From Osedax symbiont Rs1 (lineage in GTDB: Bacteria > Pseudomonadota > Gammaproteobacteria > Pseudomonadales > Balneatricaceae): 48,175 nt of DNA. Below are positions 27,590 to 36,036 of the stretch, piece after piece; position 1 is the first letter of the stretch, and each line of letters starts with the position of its first letter. The notes below the pieces were generated by a model, which worked only from the letters and a program-made list of their open reading frames with translations, was not told the DNA's origin and made no database searches. A program made the translations under genes and the position numbers. The stretch is taken from the NCBI GenBank assembly GCA_000416275.1, contig ASZJ01000052.1, positions 4,678 to 52,852 on the forward strand, written 5' to 3'.

Positions 27590-27604
27590 AATAACGATTA
27601 TTAT
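27590..27604. promoter_or_regulatory. Candidate Fur box near bfd
   Basis: TAATAACGATTATTA fits the 7-1-7 Fur consensus (TGATAAT-n-ATTATCA) at 11 of 14 positions by eye. It is about 52 bp upstream of the bfd start codon. Confidence 0.5.
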
Positions 27605-27665
27605 TTAAATTACAACATTTATTTACCGCTACAGTAAATTATTAAAAAGCCTATGTAAAACTAAA

Positions 27666-27680
27666 TGATAGAGATTATCA
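27666..27680. promoter_or_regulatory. Candidate Fur box in the bfd-bfr control region
   Basis: TGATAGAGATTATCA matches the 7-1-7 Fur consensus at 12 of 14 positions, with the right half perfect. It lies about 95 bp upstream of the first bfr gene and between the divergent promoters. Confidence 0.55.
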
Positions 27681-27775
27681 ATCAATAAGTTATTGATTAT
27701 AAAAGATATTTTCATTTTTTCGCCGCTTCTGTTACTATGAGTTAAGTTAAAGCTTGTAGGGCATAGGAGGCTAGT

Positions 27776-28246
27776 ATGCAAGGTGATAAAGCTGTTCTAA
27801 ATCAGTTAAATAAAGTATTGATGTTCAAACTAACGTCGATCAATCAGTATTTTTTACACGCGCGTATGTATAAAAATTGGGGGCTTGAGGAGTTAAACGA
27901 AAAATCTTATAAAAAGTCGATTAAAGATATGAAACAATCTGATCAATTGATTGAAAGAATACTTTTTTTGCAGGGCTTGCCAAATTTACAACAACTAGAG
28001 CGTTTAAGAATTGGCGAGAACCCCGCTGAAATGTTGGATTGTGACCTGCAGTTACAAAATGATCTGATGTCTCTGACGCGTCAGTCAATTGCGCTGTGTG
28101 AAAAACAACAAGATTATGTTACTCGGGACTTGCTTGAAGATGTCTTAGAATATGAAGAAGATCACGTAGATTGGATAGAGGCACAACAATATCTGATTGC
28201 TGAAACAGGCATACAAAATTATCTACAATCGCAAATGGGAGATTAA
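27776..28246 (+). CDS. bfr: Bacterioferritin, haem-binding subunit without ferroxidase centre
   Basis: A 156-aa bacterioferritin that aligns without gaps to E. coli Bfr. The haem ligand Met52 is kept (DMKQSD). The diiron ferroxidase ligands are mostly changed: Glu18 to Lys, Glu51 to Asp, His54 to Gln and Glu94 to Gln, while Glu127 and His130 remain (YEEDH). The subunit can hold haem but is unlikely to oxidise iron on its own. The next gene has the opposite pattern. Together they resemble the two-subunit bacterioferritins known in other proteobacteria. Strong ribosome binding site AGGAGG, 5 bases before the ATG. Confidence 0.95.
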   Translation: MQGDKAVLNQLNKVLMFKLTSINQYFLHARMYKNWGLEELNEKSYKKSIKDMKQSDQLIERILFLQGLPNLQQLERLRIGENPAEMLDCDLQLQNDLMSLTRQSIALCEKQQDYVTRDLLEDVLEYEEDHVDWIEAQQYLIAETGIQNYLQSQMGD

Positions 28247-28248
28247 TG

Positions 28249-28716
28249 ATGAAAGGAAGTGTTAAGGTAATTGCCGAGCTAAATACATTGCTGGCAGGCG
28301 AGTTGGCGGCAATGGATCAATATTTCATTCACTCTTGTATGTATGATGACTGGGGGCTAAGTAAACTACACGCTCGTATTTCACATGAATTTGATGATGA
28401 AAAAGAGCATGCTGAACTGCTTATTCAAAGAATTCTTTTCTTAGAGGGCCGTCCCAATATGGTGACCCGTGATCCTATTAATGTAGGTGAAGACGTGCCC
28501 GCTATGTTGAAAAGTGATTTGAATGTTGAATATGCTGTGGTGGCAGCGCTGAAAAAGTCGATCGCTATCTGTGAGTCGGAGCAAGATTATCAGACCCGTG
28601 AAATCTTAGAAAAGCTCTTAGTAGATACAGAGGAAGACCATGCATATTGGTTGGAAAAACAGCTTGGGTTAATCGATAGAACAGGGCTGCAAAACTATTT
28701 GCAATCTCAAATGTAG
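28249..28716 (+). CDS. bfr: Bacterioferritin, ferroxidase subunit lacking the haem Met
   Basis: A 155-aa bacterioferritin with the full diiron set: Glu18, Glu51, His54 and Glu94, then Glu128 and His131, shifted by one residue by an insertion. The haem-binding Met52 is replaced by Lys. It complements the upstream subunit, and the pair probably forms a mixed 24-mer shell. Two ATGs (28246 and 28249) are possible; the second has the better spacing from GGGAG and matches family length. The first overlaps the previous stop by one base, so translation is coupled either way. Confidence 0.95.
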   Translation: MKGSVKVIAELNTLLAGELAAMDQYFIHSCMYDDWGLSKLHARISHEFDDEKEHAELLIQRILFLEGRPNMVTRDPINVGEDVPAMLKSDLNVEYAVVAALKKSIAICESEQDYQTREILEKLLVDTEEDHAYWLEKQLGLIDRTGLQNYLQSQM

Positions 28717-28746
28717 CGTCGAATAATCGACCGCTAATAAAAGTAT

Positions 28747-28773
28747 AAAAACGGACAGTTGTCCGTTTTTTTT
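28747..28773 (+). terminator. Rho-independent terminator after the bfr pair
   Basis: ACGGACA, two bases, TGTCCGT, then seven or more T; 31 bp after the second bfr stop. Confidence 0.85.
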
Positions 28774-28992
28774 CGGCTAGAAAAGGGTTACATGCAGCGT
28801 CATCGTTAAAGTAATGGTGTTAGCCAGCGAATAAAAATAGAGTGACCGATCAGGTTGGGGATTCGACAATAAACATCCTGATTGACCATCATACTCCGCT
28901 TAATTTGGTAGTTGTCTAATAAAATGATTAATTACAACAAGTTAAATTAAGTTACATTGTAATATGCTTTTAGCATTTAATAATAGCTTAGA

Positions 28993-29205
28993 CCTGAATC
29001 AGTGACTTCACTGCACTACATAGCGCAAGCTCTTGATTCTACAGCGGTTAGAAAAATACCCGCTGAAGCTACGGGTTTTATGCATGGATGCATGCATTTA
29101 TTGAGCGAATGCAGGACGCATATGAGCTTGCAGCTAAGATTTTTCAATTCCACTGTAGAGCCAATATCTTACACTCTGCATTCACTTTGAAGTCACGGAT
29201 TCAGG
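28993..29205. repeat. Family A MITE-like element, longest copy
   Basis: The left end CCTGAATCAGTGACT and the right end AGTCACGGATTCAGG are both present. It includes an extra inner segment (about 29070-29130) that other copies lack. The flanks TTAGA and ATAGA differ by one base, so the target duplication is imperfect. A frame of 62 codons runs through it but is only the element itself. Confidence 0.8.
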
Positions 29206-29374
29206 ATAGATTCTAGCCAAGTCATTTATTGGTAAAATTTTTTTACTTTAGGCCAGTCTGTGAAGACACAGCGCAAATAAGCTAGTGTTTTTTTCTCTGC
29301 ATCTTTTGCTTTTGACTGGTGTGGCGGAGACATATGGCTAATTAGGATAAATATTAAGGGTCGTCGCTGCAGCT

Positions 29375-29428
29375 GGCTGTCTTAAAAGGGGAGTGTCGAT
29401 CCCCGTTCTTTAATGGCAGCCCTTTTTT
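29375..29428 (+). terminator. Strong nested hairpin with T-run, plus strand
   Basis: The stem GGCTGTC-TTAAA pairs with TTTAA-TGGCAGCC and encloses an inner stem GGGGA/TCCCC; TTTTTT follows. The bfr operon already has its own terminator, so this one may end a separate small transcript. Confidence 0.55.
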
Positions 29429-29530
29429 ACTAGGAGCTCTATAAATTATTGGCGGCAGAGGATCTGAAGCGACAAGCCTATTTATTTAATTCAGCGCTAA
29501 ACTTTAATACCGCTTAGGCTTAGAAAAATT

Positions 29531-31498
29531 TTAGATACTCGGAGGAGTGTCGGGGCAAAATTTGATACGGGCCGCTGCATTAAATGTACTTAAAGCTTCC
29601 GGTTTATGTAAACCATACCCTTGACCGTAGCCAACCCCCATCTCAGTTAGTAGCACGGCGATTTTATCGGTTTCTACATATTCTGCAATAGTCATTAATC
29701 CGAGTGATTCGGCCATATTAACAATTGCTTCTACCAGAGCTGCATCTGAGGCCTTGTTGCCCAAGATTGAAATTAGACTGCCATCAATTTTCAAATAATC
29801 GACTTGCAAATCACGCAAGTATGCGAAAGAAGAAAAGCCACTGCCAAAGTCATCTAAAGAGAAGCGACAACCCAAAGCTTTTAAGCTGCGAATGTATTCC
29901 TGGGCGGTAGTTATGCTCGACATGACCGCAGATTCTGTTATTTCAAAAATCAGCTGTGGTGCTCTGCCGGACTCTTTTACTAAATTGACCAAGTGTGGTA
30001 GATAAGCTTTATCTGCAAGAGTGTGCGCTGACATGTTGATCGAGTAAATAATATCGCTGCTGATGTCGCCGGTTAATAACGTCTCTAAAACCCAGCGATC
30101 AATTTTTGGCATCAGTCCAAAACGCTCTGCGGCGGGGAGGAATACGCCCGGAGCTATGATGCTTCCATCTTCATCAACGCCTCGGATTAGTATTTCCACA
30201 TGTGTACGTGTCTCGCTGCAAGTTAAAGGGACGATGCATTGGGCGTATAGCGTAAAGTTGTTGTCGATAAGCATTTGCGGGATTTTTGCAGCCCAGCGCT
30301 TTTCTCGGCGAATTTCAATTAAGGTGGGGTCAGACTCTTCATAGACGATTACTTTTGCATTACCGGGTATTTTTGCAATACGACAGGCAGCGTCTGCCCG
30401 TGAGAGTAATTCTGTTAATAGAAAATCAGCCTTGGCAACAGCTAAGCCTACCGACGCCCCTAAGCTCATTGATTGGCCCATCCAGTCAAACGGATGGGCT
30501 TCTATAAGCTTCACCAATTTATCGGCGATCTGTTGCGCGCGTTCCAGGCCGTTGACGTCATTAAGCCATATCACGAATTCATCTCCGCCGACCCGCGCTA
30601 AAGTACACTTTTCTTGATGGCAGAGAATGTTCATTTTTTTGGTTAAGTTAATCAATAATTCGTCGCCGACCGAGTGGCCGCATAAGTCATTGATTAACTT
30701 GAATCTATCTAAATCAAGATACGACATGACTCCGCCAGTATCGTTGTTTTGCATGGCCACCGCTAGACCGCGTCGATTCAAAATGCTGGTTAATGTATCA
30801 TGTAGTGCTTGATATTCTAAAGTTCGGCTGATTAATAAATTTTTCCGTACGATCCAAATGCTCAGTAATATGCTAATAAGGATGCTGGCAAAACCGAACG
30901 CACCTAAGGTCCAAAAGAGTCTAAGTTTTGCTTGTGCTAGATGTTCTAAGGTATTAATTTCAAGCTCTTCAGCGGAATCGACGATCGCATCTATTTGCGA
31001 TTCCATCTTGTATATATGCTTTTTGTACACAGCCATCGCTGTGCGTGCTTCAAATTGGTCAGCATATTCTTTTTGTAACATGTTTTTAGCGACATTAGAA
31101 ACTCCCTTGCTATACGCGTGAAAAGCATTTTCAAGCGCAGAAATGGACTCGTTTTGAGTGACATCACTCTCTAATAGCTCTTGCTCCATCGTGGTAAACT
31201 GTTGTCTCGTCGCGGATAAAGCCTTTCTCCAGCGCTTATCAACGCGCTTCAAATCAGAGGGAGAGTGACTAAAAAGCAGAATATCTTTCTCTAGCTTACG
31301 AAGATTTATAAGCATACTTTTTAAAGTAAGGGCCTCTACTTGAGTGTCAGAAAAAAGAACTAATGACTCGCTCACTTCATTGGTTAGTTGCTCCATCTTC
31401 CACGCGCCAAATAGTCCTTGGGCTAAAATAAGCACCGTGATGCTCAATAACCCTATTGCTGTGCTTTGGCCTAAACGCCGAGATCTTATATAAAGCAA
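29531..31498 (-). CDS. Membrane GGDEF-EAL cyclic-di-GMP protein
   Basis: A 655-residue inner-membrane protein. TM1 (about 12-32), a helical periplasmic region (about 35-190, of the four-helix-bundle type found in chemoreceptors), TM2 (about 195-217), GGDEF (about 225-390) and EAL (about 400-645) follow in order. GGDEF (304-308, ARVGGDEF) is intact and has no RxxD before it. The EAL motif reads EIL (435-437, VEILIRG), keeping the Glu, and LDDFGSGFSS is kept, so both activities are possible. The likely start is TTG, with GGAG 8 bases upstream. Confidence 0.9.
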   Translation of the reverse strand: MLYIRSRRLGQSTAIGLLSITVLILAQGLFGAWKMEQLTNEVSESLVLFSDTQVEALTLKSMLINLRKLEKDILLFSHSPSDLKRVDKRWRKALSATRQQFTTMEQELLESDVTQNESISALENAFHAYSKGVSNVAKNMLQKEYADQFEARTAMAVYKKHIYKMESQIDAIVDSAEELEINTLEHLAQAKLRLFWTLGAFGFASILISILLSIWIVRKNLLISRTLEYQALHDTLTSILNRRGLAVAMQNNDTGGVMSYLDLDRFKLINDLCGHSVGDELLINLTKKMNILCHQEKCTLARVGGDEFVIWLNDVNGLERAQQIADKLVKLIEAHPFDWMGQSMSLGASVGLAVAKADFLLTELLSRADAACRIAKIPGNAKVIVYEESDPTLIEIRREKRWAAKIPQMLIDNNFTLYAQCIVPLTCSETRTHVEILIRGVDEDGSIIAPGVFLPAAERFGLMPKIDRWVLETLLTGDISSDIIYSINMSAHTLADKAYLPHLVNLVKESGRAPQLIFEITESAVMSSITTAQEYIRSLKALGCRFSLDDFGSGFSSFAYLRDLQVDYLKIDGSLISILGNKASDAALVEAIVNMAESLGLMTIAEYVETDKIAVLLTEMGVGYGQGYGLHKPEALSTFNAAARIKFCPDTPPSI

Positions 31499-31761
31499 GA
31501 TGGATACTCCATTGGTTTATTCTTCTTGTACAGAAAAATAATTCGGTAATTTAAAACACTAAGGTAACGATTCATTTGTATCTAGGGTGCTTGCTCTAAT
31601 TTAACGCAGATTGTCGTTAAATTAGTACGTTATTAGGTCCAGATGATCGTTAAAATTTCCTTGGGAAACTCAATTTTGGTAACAATAGCTATCCTCGCTC
31701 AAGCTGTTAATCGCCAGTTGGATAGTGGCGAGGAGTTAAGAGCTTAGGTTATCACAAATGA

Positions 31762-31797
31762 GCAACATAATGTTGCAAATACGCAACATTATGTGAT
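31762..31797. promoter_or_regulatory. Tandem operator-like palindromes
   Basis: GCAACATAATGTTGC (7-1-7, perfect) at 31762-31776 is followed by a second, half-kept copy GCAACATTATGTGAT at 31783-31797. Their centres are 21 bp apart, two helical turns. The two inner arms (ACATAATGTTGC and GCAACATTATGT) also form a perfect 12-bp inverted repeat with a 6-base loop. The binding protein is unknown. It is about 264 bp upstream of the minus-strand GGDEF-EAL gene. Confidence 0.5.
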
Positions 31798-32104
31798 GTA
31801 GTATTTGCTAGGCCCTATCAGAACAGATAACTAACTTTATTGTTATCATATGTTTGGCTCGGTTTGCATACGATTTGTATTTATAGGGTTGAGTTGGCGC
31901 TGCGAATGGATAGTGTTGTCTATTAGGTACGCTAATATAGCAGTCGCAGCTACTAGTATTGTTTTACGGGCCTTATACTCTAAAATGTATAGGTTCATTA
32001 TTTGTCGGCCTAAATATTCCCATATAAATGGTCTGTTTTTATCAATTGAGCATATGCGATTGTCAAATAGATATTTTTATTGATCGAGGTCGTTAAATGC
32101 TATT

Positions 32105-32321
32105 GAGACCTTTACATAGAGACCTCTGTATAACTAACCCAAAGGGTCTGATAACTGCGTTCGGTAATACGGCGCTAAAAGCCGGCTCAATATGCTAATT
32201 TACACCAGTAATACCTATAAATAAGGGCACAGTGTATCCAAGGTGAGGGGCATGCTAACTCAGCTATCTCGCCGGTTCTTGCCTTGTTTTATCTTCGCTC
32301 GCAACGTTATGCAAAGGTCTC
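32105..32321. repeat. Family B MITE-like element with duplicated left end
   Basis: The right end is GTTATGCAAAGGTCTC. At the left there are two GAGACC starts, 14 bp apart (32105 and 32119). The inner GGTAATACGGCG and CGCCGG blocks match family B. It carries an insertion in the middle (about 32236-32260) relative to 4918-5098. The flanks share TATT. Confidence 0.75.
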
Positions 32322-32326
32322 TATTA

Positions 32327-32486
32327 CCTGAATCAGTGACTTCACTGCACCACATAGCGCAAGCTCTTGATTCTACGGCGGTTAGAAAAATGCCCGCTGA
32401 GCCTACGGGTGCAGCTAAGATTTTTCAATTCCACCGTAAAACCAATATCTTACACTCTATATTCACTTTGAAGTCACGGATTCAGG
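32327..32486. repeat. Family A MITE-like element, complete
   Basis: Both terminal repeats are present (CCTGAATCAGTGACT and AGTCACGGATTCAGG), flanked by a perfect TATTA duplication (32322-32326 and 32487-32491). It lies directly against the right end of the family B copy. Confidence 0.85.
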
Positions 32487-32736
32487 TATTAGTTATCTTT
32501 GGTACAATATGACATGTGAAGGTCATATAAGGCATCAGCCGGTGAAATAGTGGAATCAGCGTATCCTTGTATATGGGTTGAAAAATGCGATCATAATGTA
32601 ACGTATTAATTGGTGAATCAAAGAATACAAGGGTGAAGCACATATCGGTTTATGCAGCGACAGCTATCTATTTAAACCCTGAGTCAATGCCCACTTCTCA
32701 AAATGATGACCACATGACTTTTATCCTAGGCTATAT

Positions 32737-32818
32737 CCTCAATCAGTGGCTTCACTGCACCACATATCTTGATTCTGCAACGGTTAGAAAAATACCCGCT
32801 GAACCTACGGGTGTAGCC
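32737..32818. repeat. Family A fragment, left part only
   Basis: It starts CCTCAATCAGTGGCT and follows the consensus through GGTTAGAAAAATACCCGCTG. The right terminal repeat is lost. Confidence 0.7.
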
Positions 32819-32966
32819 TAGACGATAATTTTAAATTAGTAAGATTTTTTGTTATACCTATTATGACAGGCGTGAGGTTTTGTAATAACTATTTGGTATA
32901 TGGGTTGGTGTTTTAATTAATAGGTTAGCCGGTTGATTATTCTCCGCCATTAAATTTTTTTATCGT

Positions 32967-32981
32967 GGATAATGATTATTT
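32967..32981. promoter_or_regulatory. Candidate Fur-like site
   Basis: GGATAATGATTATTT matches the 7-1-7 Fur consensus at 11 of 14 positions. It is about 380 bp upstream of dppA, so a role there is uncertain. Confidence 0.35.
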
Positions 32982-33213
32982 TCCCGTTGCTAGAAAACAA
33001 TCAAAACTAAAAAAAGCTCCATATACTGGTCAGGTAGCGATCTATATGAAAAGCAATCGTACTTGTTTCAGTCAGTCAGTAAACAAAGAATTGTCAACAA
33101 TTTTTTGTTTTAATATGGATGCTCAAACAGCGGGTAAAGTAAAGAATAAATTGCTGCAGAATAATGTCAGTAATAGATGGCTTGGCGGTTGATGTCTTAT
33201 CCTCATATCACCC

Positions 33214-33243
33214 TTGACAGAAAATAATTCTCATGCAGAATAT
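33214..33243 (+). promoter_or_regulatory. dpp promoter with overlapping Fur-like site
   Basis: A perfect -35 box TTGACA (33214-33219) is followed, after 18 bases, by a weak -10 (GAATAT, 33238-33243). The spacer holds a Fur-like box (33219-33233; on the minus strand TGAGAATTATTTTCT, 11 of 14 matches). Fur bound here would block RNA polymerase. Confidence 0.5.
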
Positions 33244-33345
33244 CGGCTAGCTTAAATTGGATTAAGCAGGTAATAAAAACAATTATACAGCTAGTTAAAT
33301 TGATTTTTTCAAAAATAGTTAACTAGTATTACATAAGGAAAAGTC

Positions 33346-34938
33346 ATGAAAAAGAGTATTATAGCCGCGGCAGTTCTCGCTGGTGGTATGATCATGTCCG
33401 GCCAAGCGATGGCAGCCAAGACACTTGTTTATTGTTCAGAGGGAAGTCCTGAAGGATTTGATGCATCGCTATACACAGCAGGAACTACCTTTGATGCCTC
33501 TGCAAACGCTATGTTTGATGGATTAGTTAATTTTAAAACCGGCACTACTGAAGTGCTACCAGGTGTTGCTGAGAGTTGGACTGTTTCAGAAGATGGCAAA
33601 GAGCTAACGTTCAAATTAAGAGCGGGCGTAAAATTCCATACTACTAAAGGCTTTACACCGACACGTGATTTAAATGCTGACGATATTATCTTCTCATTCA
33701 ATCGTCAAATGGATAAAGAAGACCCTTATTATAAGGCTGCTAACGGTAAGTTTGAATATTTTAACGCGATGGATATGGCGTCTTTAATCAAAGACATCGT
33801 TAGAGTCGATGATATGACGGTTAAATTCGTCTTAGATCATGCTGAAGCACCGATTATTGCAAACATGGCAATGGCATTCGCCTCTATTCAGTCTGCTGAA
33901 TACGGTGCGCAGTTGGTTAAAGAAAATAAAATTGGTGATATGAACCAAAAGCCAGTAGGTACTGGGCCTTTCCAGTTCGTTGGCTACAAGAAAGACTCGG
34001 TGATCCGCTATGCTAAAAACACAGCATATTGGGGCGAGCAGCCAAAAATTGACAATTTAGTTTTCTCCATCACTACGGATGCATCGGTTCGCTATCAGAA
34101 AATGAAAGCGGGTGAGTGTCATGTGATGCCTTTCCCAAATCCTGCTGACGTTGCTGAGATTAGAAAAGCTGAAGGCATAACTTTAATGCAGCAAGAGGGG
34201 CTGAACGTCGGTTACCTTGCTTACAATACCGAGAAAGAAAAATTTAAAGATGTGCGGGTCCGCAAGGCACTCAATTACGCGATTAATAAGAACGCCATTA
34301 AAGACGTGGTATTTAACGGTGAAGCAACCGTTGCTAAAAACCCAATTCCACCGACTATTTGGTCTTATAACACATCTATTGTCGATGATTCATACGACGT
34401 AGAAAAAGCCAAAGCGCTGTTGAAAGAAGCGGGTGTCTCTGGATTTAAAACCAATATTTGGGCGATGCCAGTACAGCGTCCTTACAATCCTGACGCCAAA
34501 AAAATGGCTGAGCTAATCCAGTCAGATTGGGCTAAAATTGGCGTGGAAGCTGAAATTGTCACTTTCGAGTGGGGCGAGTACCTTAAGCGTTCGAAAGCGG
34601 GTGAGCACGATACGGTACTGTTAGGTTGGACTGGAGACAATGGTGATCCGGATAATTTCTTGCGAGTTCTGTTGGGTTGTATGGCCAAAGAGTCAGGTAG
34701 TAACCGCGCTAGGTGGTGTAATGATGATTTTGAAGCTTTGTTACAGGCGGCGCTGATTACCGATGTTCCGGTCGTGCGTAGCGCTCTCTATGAAAAAGCT
34801 CAACAAATATTCAAGCGAGAAGCACCTTGGGCAACGATTGCTCACAGTACTGTTTTCATGCCTGTTAGCGATAAGGTAACGGGTTACAAGATAGATCCTC
34901 TCGGTGGGCATTTCTTCCACAACGTGGATTTAAAATAA
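33346..34938 (+). CDS. dppA: Dipeptide/haem-type periplasmic binding protein
   Basis: A family 5 solute-binding protein of 530 aa that delivers dipeptides to the DppBC permease. The signal peptide spans about 1-23 (cut after AMA). The mature start KTLVYCSEGSPEGF, the block IPPTIW, WAMPVQRPYNP and GWTGDNGDPDNF are almost the same as in E. coli DppA, so the family call is firm. E. coli DppA also carries haem to its permease. The dppB gene follows after an 82-bp gap containing a hairpin. The promoter carries a Fur-like site. Confidence 0.96.
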   Translation: MKKSIIAAAVLAGGMIMSGQAMAAKTLVYCSEGSPEGFDASLYTAGTTFDASANAMFDGLVNFKTGTTEVLPGVAESWTVSEDGKELTFKLRAGVKFHTTKGFTPTRDLNADDIIFSFNRQMDKEDPYYKAANGKFEYFNAMDMASLIKDIVRVDDMTVKFVLDHAEAPIIANMAMAFASIQSAEYGAQLVKENKIGDMNQKPVGTGPFQFVGYKKDSVIRYAKNTAYWGEQPKIDNLVFSITTDASVRYQKMKAGECHVMPFPNPADVAEIRKAEGITLMQQEGLNVGYLAYNTEKEKFKDVRVRKALNYAINKNAIKDVVFNGEATVAKNPIPPTIWSYNTSIVDDSYDVEKAKALLKEAGVSGFKTNIWAMPVQRPYNPDAKKMAELIQSDWAKIGVEAEIVTFEWGEYLKRSKAGEHDTVLLGWTGDNGDPDNFLRVLLGCMAKESGSNRARWCNDDFEALLQAALITDVPVVRSALYEKAQQIFKREAPWATIAHSTVFMPVSDKVTGYKIDPLGGHFFHNVDLK

Positions 34939-34955
34939 TAATATTTAGATTAAAT

Positions 34956-34981
34956 AACAAACCGGCCGATGCCGGTTTGTT
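34956..34981 (+). terminator. Hairpin between dppA and dppB
   Basis: ACAAACCGGC, four bases, GCCGGTTTGT: a strong stem followed by only a few T. It may partly stop transcription or protect the dppA mRNA, giving more binding protein than permease, a common arrangement in such operons. Confidence 0.6.
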
Positions 34982-35020
34982 TGCATCTATAGAATCAAAT
35001 TTTTCCTACAGGACAAAATA

Positions 35021-36034
35021 ATGTTCAGTTTTCTATTCCGACGTATGTTGGTATTGATCCCAACTTACATAGGTATAACCTTAGCCGCCTTCGCATTCAT
35101 TCACGTTATACCAGGCGATCCCATTTTAATAATGGCTGGCGAAAGAGGCTTGCCCCCTGAAAAATATGCCGAGCTTATGCATGCTTTTGGCTATGACCAG
35201 CCACTTTGGAAGCAATATCTAGATTATATAGGTCAATTGCTCCAAGGTGATTTTGGCAATTCCTTCGTTACCGGCAGACCAGTATTAGAGGAGTTCTTTG
35301 AATTATTTCCAGCAACTCTTGAGCTGTCGTTTTTCGCACTATTTTTCGCGTTATTAATCGGTATCCCAGCAGGTATTTACGCAGCCGTTAGGCGTGGCAC
35401 TATCTTCGATCACTCTCTAATGACTATTTCGTTAACTGGATTTTCTATGCCACTTTTCTGGTGGGCCTTACTGTTGATCGTGTTTTTCTCTGGCTATTTA
35501 GGTTGGACACCAGTATCGGGAAGAATCTCTGCGCTGTATTTTTTCGACACTCCAACCGGCTTTATGTTGATCGATAGCTTGCTGTCCGACGAAGAGGGCG
35601 CCTTTAAATCCGCGGTGATGCACTTGATTTTGCCAGCTGTGGCGCTGGGTACTATCCCCATGGCTACTTTTGCTCGGCAAAGTCGCTCAGCGATGCTGGA
35701 AACGCTCAGTGAAGACTTTATTAAAACCGCGCGCGCTAAAGGCCTAAGCCCCTTTAAGGTGACCATGGCACATGCTTTTAGAAATGCACTGATCCCAATT
35801 GTGACCGTTATCGGCTTGTCTGTCGGTGTGTTGTTAGGCGGCGCTATTTTAACTGAGACAATTTTCTCTTGGCCGGGAATCGGCAAGTGGATGGTCGACA
35901 GTATCTTCCGTCGTGATTATCCGGTAGTGCAAGGCGGCTTAATTTTAATCGCCACCATCGTTATCATTGTAAATCTTACTGTCGATATGTTGTACGGTAT
36001 TATCGATCCACGTATTCGTAAGGAAGGACATTAG
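35021..36034 (+). CDS. dppB: Dipeptide transporter permease
   Basis: An integral membrane permease of 337 aa with about six TM segments. It starts MFSFLFRRMLVLIPTYIGIT, the usual DppB N-terminus. The EAA loop that docks the ATPase is seen in DFIKTARAKGLSPFKVTMAHAFRNALIP. The dppC start is 2 bases after its stop. Confidence 0.96.
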   Translation: MFSFLFRRMLVLIPTYIGITLAAFAFIHVIPGDPILIMAGERGLPPEKYAELMHAFGYDQPLWKQYLDYIGQLLQGDFGNSFVTGRPVLEEFFELFPATLELSFFALFFALLIGIPAGIYAAVRRGTIFDHSLMTISLTGFSMPLFWWALLLIVFFSGYLGWTPVSGRISALYFFDTPTGFMLIDSLLSDEEGAFKSAVMHLILPAVALGTIPMATFARQSRSAMLETLSEDFIKTARAKGLSPFKVTMAHAFRNALIPIVTVIGLSVGVLLGGAILTETIFSWPGIGKWMVDSIFRRDYPVVQGGLILIATIVIIVNLTVDMLYGIIDPRIRKEGH

Positions 36035-36036
36035 AA

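Larger units (their letters stand above)
28774..29530. other. Intergenic region with family A element and a strong hairpin
   Basis: No gene is visible. It holds the longest family A copy (28993-29205) and a terminator-like hairpin on the plus strand (29375-29428). The stretch 29206-29374 could encode a short RNA, but I see no convincing promoter. Confidence 0.4.
31499..33345. other. Long region with repeats and regulatory-looking sites, no clear gene
   Basis: In 1.85 kb I see no convincing protein. Frames at 31850-32083 and 32965-33192 lack good ribosome binding sites and recognisable similarity, and other frames run through repeats. It holds a tandem palindrome (31762-31797), a family B copy joined to a family A copy (32105-32486), a family A fragment (32737-32818) and two Fur-like sites before dppA. 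Confidence 0.5.

Noticed and set aside
29002-29190. Frame of 62 codons inside the family A element
   Set aside because: Other family A copies break this frame, so it is a property of the repeat, not a gene.
31850-32083. 77-codon plus-strand frame after the tandem palindromes
   Set aside because: No convincing ribosome binding site, odd composition (many Arg, Cys and Ile) and no recognisable similarity.
32965-33192. 75-codon plus-strand frame with GTG start before dppA
   Set aside because: No ribosome binding site; it overlaps a Fur-like site and looks like leader DNA rather than a gene. It cannot be fully excluded.
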